64,000 bases of DNA from NCBI GenBank assembly GCA_964615375.1, contig CAZTOW010000020.1, positions 62,001-126,000 of the forward strand, in the 5' to 3' direction. Source of the stretch: CAZKWG01 sp964615375 (GTDB taxonomy: Bacteria > Myxococcota_A > UBA796 > CAZKWG01). The notes under the pieces were generated by a model. The model was not told where the DNA came from. It did not search any database and saw nothing but the letters and a program-made list of their open reading frames with translations. Below, piece by piece: positions 12,056 through 20,660 of the stretch (position 1 is the first letter of the stretch; every line of letters begins with the position of its first letter). A program made the translations under genes and the position numbers.

Positions 12056-12526
12056 ATGTTCAGCAAGAAGGGCTTCACCCTCGTCGAGCTCATGATCGTC
12101 GTCGCCATCATCGGCATCCTGGCCGCCATCGCGATCCCGAACTTCGTGGCCATGCAGTACCGCGCGAAGCGCGCCGAGGTCACCCCGAACATCGACGGCA
12201 TCAAGACCGCCGAGCTCGCCTACGAGGCCGCCCAGGACGCCTTCGTGTCCGCCGGCTGGGCCCCGCGCGATGCGGGCAACGTGGACAAGACCCAGGCTTC
12301 CTGGTCCACCGGCACGGGCCTCGCTGGGTTCGACACCATCTCCTGGAAGCCCGATGGTGACGTCCGCGGCGCGTACAAGGTCGAGCTGGTCGATCTGGGC
12401 GATGGCGGTCAGGACGACTTCGTGGTCTCCGGGCAGATCGACGTGGACGGCGACGATGCGAACGCCAAGTTCACCTGCTCCAAGGACACGAACGCCACCA
12501 TGAACACGGGCAACGACACCTACTAG
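12056..12526 (+). CDS. pilA: Type IV major pilin (prepilin, PilA-like)
   Basis: A 156-aa prepilin. The leader MFSKKG is cut before Phe by prepilin peptidase. The mature N-terminus FTLVELMIVVAIIGILAA has Glu at position 5 and the hydrophobic assembly helix. The rest is an acidic globular head with Asp-rich strands (DVDGDDANAKFTCSKDTNA). The ATG has GGAGG 6 bases upstream. The gene is monocistronic, between a sigma-54 promoter and a strong terminator, as expected for an abundant structural pilin. The product would polymerise at the inner membrane and extend through the PilQ secretin. A pseudopilin is less likely given the promoter and the single-gene unit. Confidence 0.9.
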   Translation: MFSKKGFTLVELMIVVAIIGILAAIAIPNFVAMQYRAKRAEVTPNIDGIKTAELAYEAAQDAFVSAGWAPRDAGNVDKTQASWSTGTGLAGFDTISWKPDGDVRGAYKVELVDLGDGGQDDFVVSGQIDVDGDDANAKFTCSKDTNATMNTGNDTY

Positions 12527-12541
12527 TCGTCCCCACCCCTC

Positions 12542-12610
12542 GCCGGCCGCGCATCTCGCGGCCGGCACCCTCAGCCGGCGCCCCCATCTTCGGGGCGCCG
12601 TGCTGTTTTT
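12542..12610 (+). terminator. Rho-independent terminator after pilA, preceded by a second hairpin
   Basis: Two consecutive hairpins. GCCGGCCGCG/CGCGGCCGGC (12542-12566) has a 5-nt loop. CGGCGCCCC/GGGGCGCCG (12576-12600) has a 7-nt loop and is followed by TGCTGTTTTT. Only the second has the U-tract. The first may protect the pilin mRNA 3' end. Confidence 0.85.
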
Positions 12611-12635
12611 GGGGCGCGCGATTCGCGCGACCGGC

Positions 12636-13616
12636 TCAGCGGGACAGCAGCGCGTCCACCGCCCGCGTCGCCTGCTCCCAGCGCTCCGCCCAGCCCCCGC
12701 GCACGACACGGAAGGGGCGGGCGTGAGCCTCCAGCGCCGCCTGGCAGCGCTCGAAGAATTCACGGCGGGCGTGCGGGAGGTAACGCTGGGCGTCGTCCAC
12801 CCAGGGCACGTCCACGTCCAGGAGCAGCGTGAGATCGTAGCGCCGCTCCCGGGCCTCCTGGCGGATCCAGTCCGGGCAGCCCCCGAAGAGCACCTCGCTC
12901 CAGATCGTCGTGGTGAGCGCGTCCGTGTCGCAGAAGAGCAGGCGGTCGGCGTGGCGGGCCAGGGCGTCCTCGGCCGCGCGCTGGCCGAGGGCGATGGCGG
13001 GGATGTCGGCGGGCTCGCACACGCCCTGCTTCGGGTCCAGGAGCCCGCGGGCGTACTCGGCCACGAACACGGTGCCGTAGTGGCGGGCCAGGTCGCGGGC
13101 CAGCGTGCTCTTGCCGGTGCTCTCCGGGCCGAACAGGCAGACCCGGCGCACGAAGTACGGGCGGACGACCTCGGGGATCTGCGCCCACTGGCCCATGGGG
13201 TCGGCGCGGACGGCGGTGCCCGAGACCGGCACCTGCTCGCGGGCCAGGTCCACCGGGGCGAAGGTGGCCCCGAGCTCGGCGGCGAGGCGGTGGCCGTAGG
13301 GCTCGCTGGCGAAGACCACGTCCACCGGCCCGCCCGCGGCCTCCAGGCAGACCCGACGCCAGATGGCCCAGAAGTCTGGATGATCCTTGGGCTCCTGCGG
13401 CAGGACCTCGGTGATGTGGACCACGTCGGCGTCCGGGAACATCTCGCGCATCCAGGCGTGGCGCAGGGCGCCGGGGATGGGGTCCTCCGCCCGCGAGCAC
13501 ACCAGCACGGTGAGGCGCTCGCAGGAGGCGCGCCCGAAGTCCACCAGCACCTGATGTCCCCGGTGCGGGGGTAGGAACTTGCCGAGGACGAGGCCCCGAC
13601 GCGGGAGCGGCCTCAT
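12636..13616 (-). CDS. nadR: NadR-like bifunctional NMN adenylyltransferase / ribosylnicotinamide kinase
   Basis: A 326-aa two-domain NAD-salvage enzyme. The N-terminal nucleotidyltransferase domain has GKFLPPHRGH (HxGH, residues about 12-21) and the downstream VSGTAVR motif (ISSTxxR-like). The C-terminal kinase domain has the P-loop FGPESTGKSTLA (about 163-174). No N-terminal HTH is present, so unlike enterobacterial NadR it is not a repressor. The product makes NMN from nicotinamide riboside and adenylates it to NAD. Its ATG overlaps the stop of the preceding ligase gene by 4 bp. It is the last gene of the VWA operon. Confidence 0.93.
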   Translation of the reverse strand: MRPLPRRGLVLGKFLPPHRGHQVLVDFGRASCERLTVLVCSRAEDPIPGALRHAWMREMFPDADVVHITEVLPQEPKDHPDFWAIWRRVCLEAAGGPVDVVFASEPYGHRLAAELGATFAPVDLAREQVPVSGTAVRADPMGQWAQIPEVVRPYFVRRVCLFGPESTGKSTLARDLARHYGTVFVAEYARGLLDPKQGVCEPADIPAIALGQRAAEDALARHADRLLFCDTDALTTTIWSEVLFGGCPDWIRQEARERRYDLTLLLDVDVPWVDDAQRYLPHARREFFERCQAALEAHARPFRVVRGGWAERWEQATRAVDALLSR

Positions 13617-14995
13617 CCGGCGAAGACCTCCGCGTGGACCGGCGCTTCGACCTCGCTGACAAATTCCGTCACCTTCTCACCCGGGGCGCTGGGCTGAAGC
13701 CCGGACTCCACCGTGAGTGGGATCCCCGCGAAGAGCGGCTCCACCGCGAGCCGGACGCGGGAGGCCTCGACCGGCCCGTCGTAGCGCAGGGTGAGCGCGC
13801 GGTCACGGGCCTGGTGGAGCTGGAAGCGGGCCAGGGCCAGCGGGCCCAGGGCGCGGGCCACGTCGATGGTGTTGACCACCTCTCCGGCGGCGTCCAGCAG
13901 GCAGACGGGCCGCCGACCCTGGGGCTCGCGCAGGAAGACGCGGCCCTGCGCGTGCTCCAGCCGGGCGAAGTCCCCGGTGCGGTAGCGCAGCAGGGGCAGG
14001 AAGGGGTTGTGGCCGCCGCTCACCACGATCTCGCCGCGCGCGCCGGGCGGGACGGGGCGGTCCTCCTGGGGGTCGAGGATCTCGACATAGGTGTCGTGCG
14101 CCAGGATCTCGTGCCCCTCACCCAGGTCCACGGCCAGCAGCCGCGCCTCGGTCATGGACCACACGTCCAGCACGGGGGCCTGAAAGCGCTCGGCGAGCAG
14201 GCGGCGCAGGCCCGGGGAGAGGGCGGTGGCGGCGCTCACCAGGGCCTTCGGGCGCAGGCGCACGGGCAGGGCGGCCAGCACGGAGAGGGCGTAGGGGTCG
14301 GCGGCGATGAGCTCCGGGTCACAGTCCTGGAGGAAGGCCACGGCGTCGCCGGGCGCGCGCCACTGGCTCGGGTCCAGGTTCACCTTGACGAAGCCCGCGC
14401 CGTCCAGCCAGCTCATCAGGCTGGGGTAGGTGTAGGTCCCCCGCTGCGCGTGGACCGTGGCCAGCGAGACGCGCCCCGGCCCGCCCTCCAGCGAGCGCCC
14501 CAGCCGGCCCAGCGCGCGCTGGATGAAGGGCAGCCAGGCGTTGGCGGCGACCGGGTGGGAGTAGACCTCAAACGGCGGGCCGGTGGTGCCCGAGGTCGGG
14601 TAGACCAGCAGCGCGTCCAGGGGCTGATCGTCGGGCACGAAGGCCCAGGGCGCCGCCGCCAGATCGGCGCGCCGGAACGTAGGGATGGCCTCCCAGGGGG
14701 CGTCGGGTGCGCCGCGCTGGCGGTAGAAGGGGACGCTCGCGCGGGCGCGGGCGGCGAATGCGTCCAGCCAGCCCGGCCGCTCCCCCGGGCCCCAGGCGGA
14801 CGGACCGGCGCGGAGCCCGGCCTCCCAGGCGCGGAGCTGCGCCATCCCGGCGGCGTCCAGGCGATCCCCGCAGGCGAAATTCCAGGCGGGCGCATGCGGG
14901 TGCTGGCGCAGGCGGCCCAGCAGCCCGCGCCGGTCTTCGGGGATCAGGGGGAAGCGCGCGTCGTCGCTGAGGTCCACCGGGCGAGGCACGGTCAC
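13613..14995 (-). CDS. Phenylacetate-CoA ligase-like (PaaK family) AMP-forming enzyme
   Basis: A 460-aa member of the PaaK/ANL adenylate-forming superfamily. The P-loop-like motif YPTSGTTGPP is at 132-141. VWSMTEARLLAVDLGEGHEI forms the A5-like region, followed by GARGEIVVSG and LRYRTGDFARL (A7/A8 region). The substrate is not predictable, and the operon holds no phenylacetate genes. PaaK-like ligases also activate aryl or fatty acids in biosynthesis. GTG start overlaps the upstream stop by 4 bp. The C-terminal subdomain is shorter than in true PaaK and ends EFVSEVEAPVHAEVFAG. Confidence 0.82.
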   Translation of the reverse strand: MTVPRPVDLSDDARFPLIPEDRRGLLGRLRQHPHAPAWNFACGDRLDAAGMAQLRAWEAGLRAGPSAWGPGERPGWLDAFAARARASVPFYRQRGAPDAPWEAIPTFRRADLAAAPWAFVPDDQPLDALLVYPTSGTTGPPFEVYSHPVAANAWLPFIQRALGRLGRSLEGGPGRVSLATVHAQRGTYTYPSLMSWLDGAGFVKVNLDPSQWRAPGDAVAFLQDCDPELIAADPYALSVLAALPVRLRPKALVSAATALSPGLRRLLAERFQAPVLDVWSMTEARLLAVDLGEGHEILAHDTYVEILDPQEDRPVPPGARGEIVVSGGHNPFLPLLRYRTGDFARLEHAQGRVFLREPQGRRPVCLLDAAGEVVNTIDVARALGPLALARFQLHQARDRALTLRYDGPVEASRVRLAVEPLFAGIPLTVESGLQPSAPGEKVTEFVSEVEAPVHAEVFAG

Positions 14996-15588
14996 TCCCT
15001 CCCGTAGTAGCTGGCGGCCTCAGCGGCGGCCTTCGCCGCGGCCTCGCGCACGGCCCGCGCGCGCTTCTCGGCCTCGGCGGCCTCCCGCGCCACCCGCGCC
15101 CGCGCCACGCTGTCCAGCGCCGTGAGCCGGATCCGGGCCGCCGCCTCCTTCTCGCCCTCGGGGTGCAGGTCCAGCGCGCTCAGCACCAGGCGGCAGAGCT
15201 CCTCGCGGCGGTCGGGATCGCTCACGCACAGCTCGGGCCGCACCACCCCGGCCAGCGGGCGCAGGCCGTCCAGCAGCAGGGCGCGGGCGCGGTCGCCGAG
15301 CTCACGCCGCCCACGGAACCAGGGATCGTGCAGCAGCCAGCAGGCCAGGGCCACGAGCCGGAGGAGCGCCTGCTGCTGGGGGTTCATGCCCGCGCGCAGG
15401 GGGGCGGCGGCCTCCGCGCTCAGCGGCGGAGCCCCCAGCCAGCGCAGCGTGTCGGCGGCGAGCGCGTCGACGTGGATCGTCCCGCTCAGGCCGTCCTTGC
15501 CCTCGGCGCGCGGGGGGAGCTGCACGTCGGCGGGGGTGGAGAGCAGGCGATGTACTAGAATTTCTAGTTTAGGCCCAGGCGAGCTCAC
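14992..15588 (-). CDS. Hypothetical protein coupled to the VWA gene
   Basis: A 198-aa unrecognised protein. The GTG start overlaps the VWA stop (GTGA), with AGGAGG about 7 bases upstream within the VWA gene, strongly indicating coupling. The N-terminal half includes GLSGTIHVDALAADTLRWLG and a hydrophobic helix (QALLRLVALACWLLHDPWF). The last 60 residues form an Ala/Glu/Arg-rich coiled-coil-like helix ending AASYYGRE. The helical, coupled layout suggests a partner of the VWA protein, which is inference. Confidence 0.68.
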   Translation of the reverse strand: MSSPGPKLEILVHRLLSTPADVQLPPRAEGKDGLSGTIHVDALAADTLRWLGAPPLSAEAAAPLRAGMNPQQQALLRLVALACWLLHDPWFRGRRELGDRARALLLDGLRPLAGVVRPELCVSDPDRREELCRLVLSALDLHPEGEKEAAARIRLTALDSVARARVAREAAEAEKRARAVREAAAKAAAEAASYYGRE

Positions 15589-17252
15589 GCGCCCTCCTGA
15601 TAATGCTGCCGCGCGAAGGCGCGGGCGAACGCGATCATGTCGGCCTCCGACGTCACGCAGTGGACGTGCCAGCCCTGGTCGCGCAGTCGGCGCTGGGCGG
15701 CCTCGTTCTGGGTGGGCTGCATGTGCAGCACCATGGTCCCGCCGCCCGCGGCGCGCTCCAGCGAGGTCTGCGCGATCTCCCAGCCCTTCATCCCGCCCAC
15801 CATCCCGTCCTTGCCCTCCAGCATCATGAAGATGTCCGAGTCCGTGACGAGGAGGATGTGGGTGGGCCGGGGGCGCCGGGCCTCGGTGAAGGTCTCCGCC
15901 AGGCGCGGGATGCCGAAGGTGTAGCCCGTCCCCAGGTAGCCGGTCAGCACGCGCAGCACCTCGCGCTCGTCGCGCACGAAGTCCTCCGTGCCGGTCCAGC
16001 GCCCGGGCTCGCCGGAGAGCACCGCCTTGACCCGGGCCCCGGCGCGCAGGGCCGACAGCGTCACGATGGCGCCGGCCAGGATGGGATAAGACAGGTTCTG
16101 TGCCGGGTTCCGCATGGACCCCGAGCAGTCCACCCCCAGGTACAGGTCCACCGGCATGCGCTCCGGGCTCTGGCCCTCGGTCACCCCGTAGACCCGGCGG
16201 ACGGTGGTGTAGCCCGGCACCAGGATCGGGCTCTGAAGCAGGCTCTCGAAGAGGTCCAGCTCCTCCGCCGGGCTGCCCGGGTCCCAGGGCTCCAGCGCCT
16301 CGGGCAGCGGGTCGGTGGAGCGGGGCAGCACGCGCTCGGGGAAGGGCACGAGGTGGGGGAGGGCGAGCTCCTTGTAGTAGCGGCTGGTGATCTCCTCGTC
16401 GGAGAGCTTCACGCCCATGCTGCGCAGCAGCTCGCGGAAGTCGGCCGGCGGGCGGCGGCGCTCGGGCGGGGGCTGGTCTCCTCCCGTCGCGCGGCCGGCG
16501 CCCTCCCCGTCCTCCTCGGGCAGCCCGTTGATGCGCCCGTCCATGCGCGGGTGCAGGGGCCCGTCCAGCTCCTCGTCGTCCAGCTCGCACAGCCCGCCGG
16601 GCAGCTCGTCCCCGCCCACCTCCTCGGTGTCCAGGAAGGGCATCAGCAGAATTCGCGCCTTCCCCTCGTCCTTGTCCAGGTAGGGGAAGCACAGCGCGGC
16701 GAAGGGCCCGGCCCCGGCCAGCCAGTCCTTGCCGTGCACGCGCACCAGCCGCGCGCCCAGCTCGGCGTCCAGCTCAAACAGGGGGTCAGGTTCACCTGGC
16801 ACCGGCGCCAGCTCACCTCGGGGCAGCCCCCACAGGTTCTCGTAGAGGCGCATGTAGAAGCACCAGAGCGTCGAGCCCTGGGGGGCGCGGAGGGCCAGGT
16901 ACACGTCGCGGATGCGCAGCTCGCTGACCCGCTGCAGGCGGTCGTTGATGAGCAGGTCCGTGTACAGGTTGGCGATGAGCGGCGCCTCCTTCTCGCGGCC
17001 GGGCAGCCCGCGGCGCATGCGGGCGAGCATGCGGGCGTGGTCGTTCAGGTCGCCCGGCGCGTAGAGGTGGTGGCCGATCTCGTGGGCCAGGACCTCGAGC
17101 GCGTAGTCCTGGAGCCTCAGCGCGTCCACCTGGCGCAGGCTGATGACCACCCGGTGATCGGTGAGCCGGATCATGGCGAAGCTGCTGCTCAGGCCCTCGC
17201 GACGCTCCTCGTCCTTCGTGAGGCACCAGCAGGGCTCGCTCAGCCGGACCAC
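15585..17252 (-). CDS. VWA-domain protein with N-terminal HEIGH zinc-protease-like motif
   Basis: A 555-aa protein. Residues 57-61 are HEIGH (HExxH), in a metallopeptidase-like segment (ALEVLAHEIGHHLY). The middle is acidic. Residues about 365-555 form a von Willebrand A domain with MIDAS motif DCSGSMRN and a further conserved Asp in HILLVTDSDIF. Such putative metallopeptidase-VWA proteins often partner with MoxR ATPases; one is encoded at 23.7-25.2 kb on the same strand. The GTG at 17252 has GGAG four bases upstream. The frame stays open upstream without a better start. It begins the operon with the 198-aa protein, the ligase and NadR. Confidence 0.82.
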   Translation of the reverse strand: MVRLSEPCWCLTKDEERREGLSSSFAMIRLTDHRVVISLRQVDALRLQDYALEVLAHEIGHHLYAPGDLNDHARMLARMRRGLPGREKEAPLIANLYTDLLINDRLQRVSELRIRDVYLALRAPQGSTLWCFYMRLYENLWGLPRGELAPVPGEPDPLFELDAELGARLVRVHGKDWLAGAGPFAALCFPYLDKDEGKARILLMPFLDTEEVGGDELPGGLCELDDEELDGPLHPRMDGRINGLPEEDGEGAGRATGGDQPPPERRRPPADFRELLRSMGVKLSDEEITSRYYKELALPHLVPFPERVLPRSTDPLPEALEPWDPGSPAEELDLFESLLQSPILVPGYTTVRRVYGVTEGQSPERMPVDLYLGVDCSGSMRNPAQNLSYPILAGAIVTLSALRAGARVKAVLSGEPGRWTGTEDFVRDEREVLRVLTGYLGTGYTFGIPRLAETFTEARRPRPTHILLVTDSDIFMMLEGKDGMVGGMKGWEIAQTSLERAAGGGTMVLHMQPTQNEAAQRRLRDQGWHVHCVTSEADMIAFARAFARQHYQEGA

Positions 17253-17373
17253 CCGGCTCCAGGTGGCCAGCGCGGCGGGCCAGGCGGCCCTCCAGGGGGC
17301 GAGCAGGTCAGCGGACGTGGGCGCCTCGCGGGTGGGAGGAGGAGGGTAGCATGTTGCCCGGCCTGAGCGGGGG

Positions 17374-17964
17374 CTACTCGGGATCGTCCTCGTCCATCAG
17401 CTCCCGCACAGAGAGCTCGATGGCGTCGAAAGGCTCCGCCCGGACGCGGGCCTCCCGCCCCACGTCCAGCACGACCTGATACCCGGGCTCGGTCCAGCGG
17501 TGTACGCGCAGGGTCTGTCGCGAGGGGTCGAGGATCCAGTAATGCCCGACGCCAGCCCGATGATAGAGCCTCACCTTGTCCAGCAGATCCGTGGCGGCGT
17601 TGGACCGCGACAGGACCTCACAGATCCAGTCTGGGATGATGCGACAGGGCTGCGTATCGGGGATGCGCGGCATGCGCTCCCGACGCCATCCGGCCACGTC
17701 GGGGCGGACGACGGTGTCGTCGGAGAGCTGAACGTCCACCTCCGTAGCGAAGCGCCAGCCACCCGGCGCCCCGGGGACGCCGAGGCGGCGACCATACGCC
17801 GTGAGCGCGCTGAACATCGCGCCCTGCGCGCTCCCGTGCCGCACGGTGGGCAGCGCCCGCTGCACGATCTCCCCCGCCAGGAGCTCGTGATCCCGCTCGT
17901 CGTCAGGGATCGCGTAGAGATCCGCGACGACAAGGCTCTGGAGCTTCCTGGCGGCGCTGCTCAT
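17374..17964 (-). CDS. Uma2-family (DUF820) PD-(D/E)XK nuclease-fold protein
   Basis: A 196-aa Uma2-family protein. The fold elements are an N-terminal helix and YELxxGE-like segment (HELLAGEIVQRALP), the first catalytic Asp in TVVRPDVAGW, and PDWICEVLS supplying the Glu. The usual Lys of ExK is not obvious and may be displaced. YHRAGVGHYWILDP is the conserved C-terminal strand pair. The family is widespread in high-copy accessory regions and its biological role is unsettled. A TATGAT box lies six bases before the ATG, with an AT-richer segment at 18040-18090, but no full promoter can be assigned. Confidence 0.86.
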   Translation of the reverse strand: MSSAARKLQSLVVADLYAIPDDERDHELLAGEIVQRALPTVRHGSAQGAMFSALTAYGRRLGVPGAPGGWRFATEVDVQLSDDTVVRPDVAGWRRERMPRIPDTQPCRIIPDWICEVLSRSNAATDLLDKVRLYHRAGVGHYWILDPSRQTLRVHRWTEPGYQVVLDVGREARVRAEPFDAIELSVRELMDEDDPE

Positions 17965-18080
17965 TCTCTCATCATAGCAGCGCCCCGAAGGCGGGACCAG
18001 AGCTCCTCCGACGAGGGCGATCCGGCTCGGACCGGGTGCATATCATCCAACATTTGAGAAGTTCTTACGAGAAGGAATAT

Positions 18081-19079
18081 TCAATCGGTCGAAGGATCTG
18101 CGCCCTCCGGGGGCTCCCCGTCGGCGGCCAGGGGGAGGCTCATCATCGCCTGCTGGAGCACGACGCGGGCGGGCTCCTGACCGGGCGGGAGCTCCGGGCG
18201 CTCGGCGGTCACGCAGGCCGGCGCGGAGCTGGTCTCGCCCGCCAGGACCGCCTCGTAGAAGGCCTGGAATTGGCGCCCGGCGGTGGCGGCGAGGGCCTCG
18301 GCGGGGACGAGGTGGACGCTCAGGCTGATCTCGGCCTGGGGGTCGCGGGCGTGCAGGGCCACGCGGGCCTGGTCCCAGAGGTCGTGGTGCGCCGAGGCGC
18401 GGGTGGGCTCCGAGGAGGTGGCGTCGGCCACGTTCGCGGTCGGCAGCATGCGCCCGTCGCGCTCGATGACCATCCCCACCGCGCGCAGGTCCTTGACCGA
18501 GGCGAGGATCGCCGTCGGGGTGGTGTATCGCTTCAACAACCTGCGGATCTCGCCCGCCTCCTGCGGCGCCTCCGGGCAGGAGAGCAACGCGAAGAGCGCA
18601 TTCGTCAGCCAGATTCGCACGTAACGATCCCGGTCGGGTGGGGTCATCGGCGCGCCCGCGGGTCTGGGCCTGGGGGCCTTTGGCGCCATGGCCTCCGCCA
18701 GGGTCGGGCGACCCCGCTTGCGAGGGCGAGCCAGGCGCCGTCGAAGCTCCTCCAGCTCGGCGCTCAGGGCCTGGCGCGCGCTCGGGGCCGCCGTGCGACT
18801 CAGGTCCACCAGGATCACGAAGACGCGCTGGCGCTCCCCCTCCAGGCCCAGCGCCTCCGCCATGTCGTAGGCCATCGACAGCGCCAGGTCCCGGCGCCCG
18901 GCGAGGATGTTGGAGAGGTGGCCCCCCGACAACCCGACCCTGGCGGCCACCTCACCGGCGCCGCCCACGTTCCCGCGGGCGCGGCGCCAGCGGAAGGTGT
19001 CCCTCAGGAAGCGCCGGAAGTCGCGGTACTCGACCACGTCGGGCGGGTGCCGCGAGCCGCTGCGCTTCCGATCAGCCAT
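18081..19079 (-). CDS. TIGR02147-family regulator (HTH-containing)
   Basis: A 332-aa TIGR02147-like protein of the type found in Myxococcota, Fibrobacteres and Bdellovibrionota. The N-terminal VVEYRDFRRFLRDTFRWRR aligns with the family start. A lambda-type HTH follows (AARVGLSGGHLSNILAGRRDLAL, about residues 45-67). The C-terminal domain (DLRAVGMVIERDGRML, SVHLVP) resembles the family's winged and sensor region. A basic linker (PRKRGRPTLAEAMAPKAPRPRP) separates the halves. DNA-binding regulation is inferred and targets are unknown. A second, more divergent member is at 19683-20567. Confidence 0.8.
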   Translation of the reverse strand: MADRKRSGSRHPPDVVEYRDFRRFLRDTFRWRRARGNVGGAGEVAARVGLSGGHLSNILAGRRDLALSMAYDMAEALGLEGERQRVFVILVDLSRTAAPSARQALSAELEELRRRLARPRKRGRPTLAEAMAPKAPRPRPAGAPMTPPDRDRYVRIWLTNALFALLSCPEAPQEAGEIRRLLKRYTTPTAILASVKDLRAVGMVIERDGRMLPTANVADATSSEPTRASAHHDLWDQARVALHARDPQAEISLSVHLVPAEALAATAGRQFQAFYEAVLAGETSSAPACVTAERPELPPGQEPARVVLQQAMMSLPLAADGEPPEGADPSTD

Positions 19080-19191
19080 CCGGGGACGATATTCCGCGTA
19101 CAGCCCCCCGCCGCGAGGATCCCGGAGAGGCTGAAAAGCGTTCCGGGACAGGATCGACGAGGAAGGCCGCCTCTCCTCGAGAAAAATGCCC

Positions 19192-19686
19192 TCAGGGCTC
19201 CCGGGCGGGCACCAGCAGGAGCCCGTCCTCCAGGGCCCGCAGCAGCGCGTCGTCCGTCTCGGGGACCCCGCCCTCGGGCAGGGTGAGCGCGCTCAGCTGC
19301 AGGCGGACGGGCTCCCCGCCCTGGACCGGGCTCTCCAGCACCAGGGTCAGGGTCTCGGCGCTCAGCAGCCGGCCCTCCCCGCCCGCGGTCCACCGGAGCC
19401 CGCCCTCCAGCTCCACGGTCAGCTCTACCCACTCCCCCTCCGGGCAGGGGAGCGCGCCCAGGGCCGAGAGCGGGCGGGGGCCCGGGAGCTCTACCGACAC
19501 GGCGCGCCCGTGGCGCCCCGTCCACTGGAGCCCGACCACCCGACCCTCCAGCCGCCCGGCGACCGCCGCCGCCTTCCAGGGCCCGGCGCTCACCTTGACG
19601 GGCCCCCCGACGATGCCCGTCCCCGCCCCGGCGGCGCCGGAGAGGGCCAGGGCCGCGCAGAGCAGGATCACGCGGGGCGCGCTCAT
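19192..19686 (-). CDS. Small secreted hypothetical protein
   Basis: A 164-aa protein with a clear signal peptide (MSAPRVILLCAALALSGAAGAG). The mature region is beta-rich with no Cys and no recognised domain (GRHGRAVSVELPGP, WVELTVELEGGLRW). Its start overlaps the stop of the upstream TIGR02147-like gene by 4 bp, so the two are co-translated. Pairing of a TIGR02147 regulator with an exported protein recurs in this phylum, so this may be a regulated or sensed surface product (inference). Confidence 0.68.
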   Translation of the reverse strand: MSAPRVILLCAALALSGAAGAGTGIVGGPVKVSAGPWKAAAVAGRLEGRVVGLQWTGRHGRAVSVELPGPRPLSALGALPCPEGEWVELTVELEGGLRWTAGGEGRLLSAETLTLVLESPVQGGEPVRLQLSALTLPEGGVPETDDALLRALEDGLLLVPAREP

Positions 19687-20567
19687 GAGGGCTCCGAGGT
19701 CCCGCCAGCGGGATCCGGTCGCGGGGGGCTGAGCGGGCGCGTGACCGGCACGCTGTGGCTCAGGAGCAGCAGAGGGGTCCGGCGAGCGCCCTCTGAGGTG
19801 GGGGCAGGCTCCCCATGGATCGCGTGGACCCGGCCCGCCTGCGCGGCCACGGCCGACAGCGGATGAGCCTGATGCGCGAAGCCGGCGTACCGCGGCTCAG
19901 CCCGACGCTCCATGGTCCGCATCCCGATCTGCAGCAGATCGTCCATCAGCAGGAGCCGGGGCAGGTCGGCGTCGCCGGTGACGTGCAGGTGAAGAGACGC
20001 CTCATGGGCGGGCCCCAGCGCGTCCAGGTCGGCAAGCACCTCCCGCGCGAGCTCCCCGGAGACGCCGAGCGCCTGCGCCAGCGCGTCCGGCGTCCGCGCC
20101 AGCCCCTGGGCCAGGAGCGCGCTCCCCATCCAGTGCGTCCACCGGCTCCGCGCCCGGAAAGCCGGCCCCTGACGCCGCGCCTGGGCCTGCTCGGCGAGGA
20201 TGGCCACCAGCCCCTCCAGCGCGCGCCGACCGGCGGTGGCGTCCTCCGCATCGTCCAGGGCCACCAGCAGCGCGAAGAATCGGGCCTGCTCGGGCTTGTG
20301 CCCAAGGTGGCGCGAGATCCCCTCCAGATCCTCGGAGCTGAGCGGCCCCGCCCGCCGCAGCGCCAGGTTCAGGCGCAGGTAGGGGACCCGGGCGCGCCGC
20401 GCCAGCACCGGCACGGAGTAGCTGGGGCTCCGCTCCTTGCGGGCGGCGACATAGGCGCGGACATAGTCCTGCCAGCGCGTGAAATGAAGCACATCGGGGA
20501 GCGGGAGCCCCTTGGGGGGCCTCGCCCGTCCGCGTCCTCCCCGCGAAGACTCCGGTGCTCCCGCCAT
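19683..20567 (-). CDS. Divergent TIGR02147-like regulator
   Basis: A 294-aa protein from the internal ATG 20567, chosen because GGGAGG lies 7 bases upstream. LPDVLHFTRWQDYVRAYVAARKE matches the family start. The HTH position reads SYSVPVLARRARVPYLRLNLALRRAGPLS. Then come a helical sensor region and HASLHLHVTGDADLP-like strands. It is shorter and more divergent than the 18081-19079 member. It is co-translated with the downstream secreted protein. Its 5' side abuts the left direct repeat of the DUF4062 module (20639-20660). Confidence 0.7.
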   Translation of the reverse strand: MAGAPESSRGGRGRARPPKGLPLPDVLHFTRWQDYVRAYVAARKERSPSYSVPVLARRARVPYLRLNLALRRAGPLSSEDLEGISRHLGHKPEQARFFALLVALDDAEDATAGRRALEGLVAILAEQAQARRQGPAFRARSRWTHWMGSALLAQGLARTPDALAQALGVSGELAREVLADLDALGPAHEASLHLHVTGDADLPRLLLMDDLLQIGMRTMERRAEPRYAGFAHQAHPLSAVAAQAGRVHAIHGEPAPTSEGARRTPLLLLSHSVPVTRPLSPPRPDPAGGTSEPS

Positions 20568-20638
20568 GGCCTCGCCTCCCTGGGGAGAATGCTCCGATCG
20601 ACCGAGGCTGTCAAGCGCTGCCACGCCCGGCCCCTCAC

Positions 20639-20660
20639 CCGACCAGGAGAACCCGATGCG
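20639..20660 (+). repeat. Left imperfect 22-bp direct repeat flanking the DUF4062-AlbA module
   Basis: CCGACCAGGAGAACCCGATGCG matches the copy at 22608-22629 at 19 of 22 positions. On the minus strand this copy reads H-R-V-L-L-V-G-stop, almost the C-terminus of the gene at 22604-23659 (H-R-V-F-L-V-G-stop). It therefore looks like a displaced 3' end left by insertion. It also supplies an AGGAGA and ATG for the small plus-strand ORF. Confidence 0.7.

Noticed and set aside
15553..15567. ACTAGAA-T-TTCTAGT palindrome in an AT-rich spot
   Set aside because: Lies inside coding codons of the 198-aa gene with no further supporting signal.
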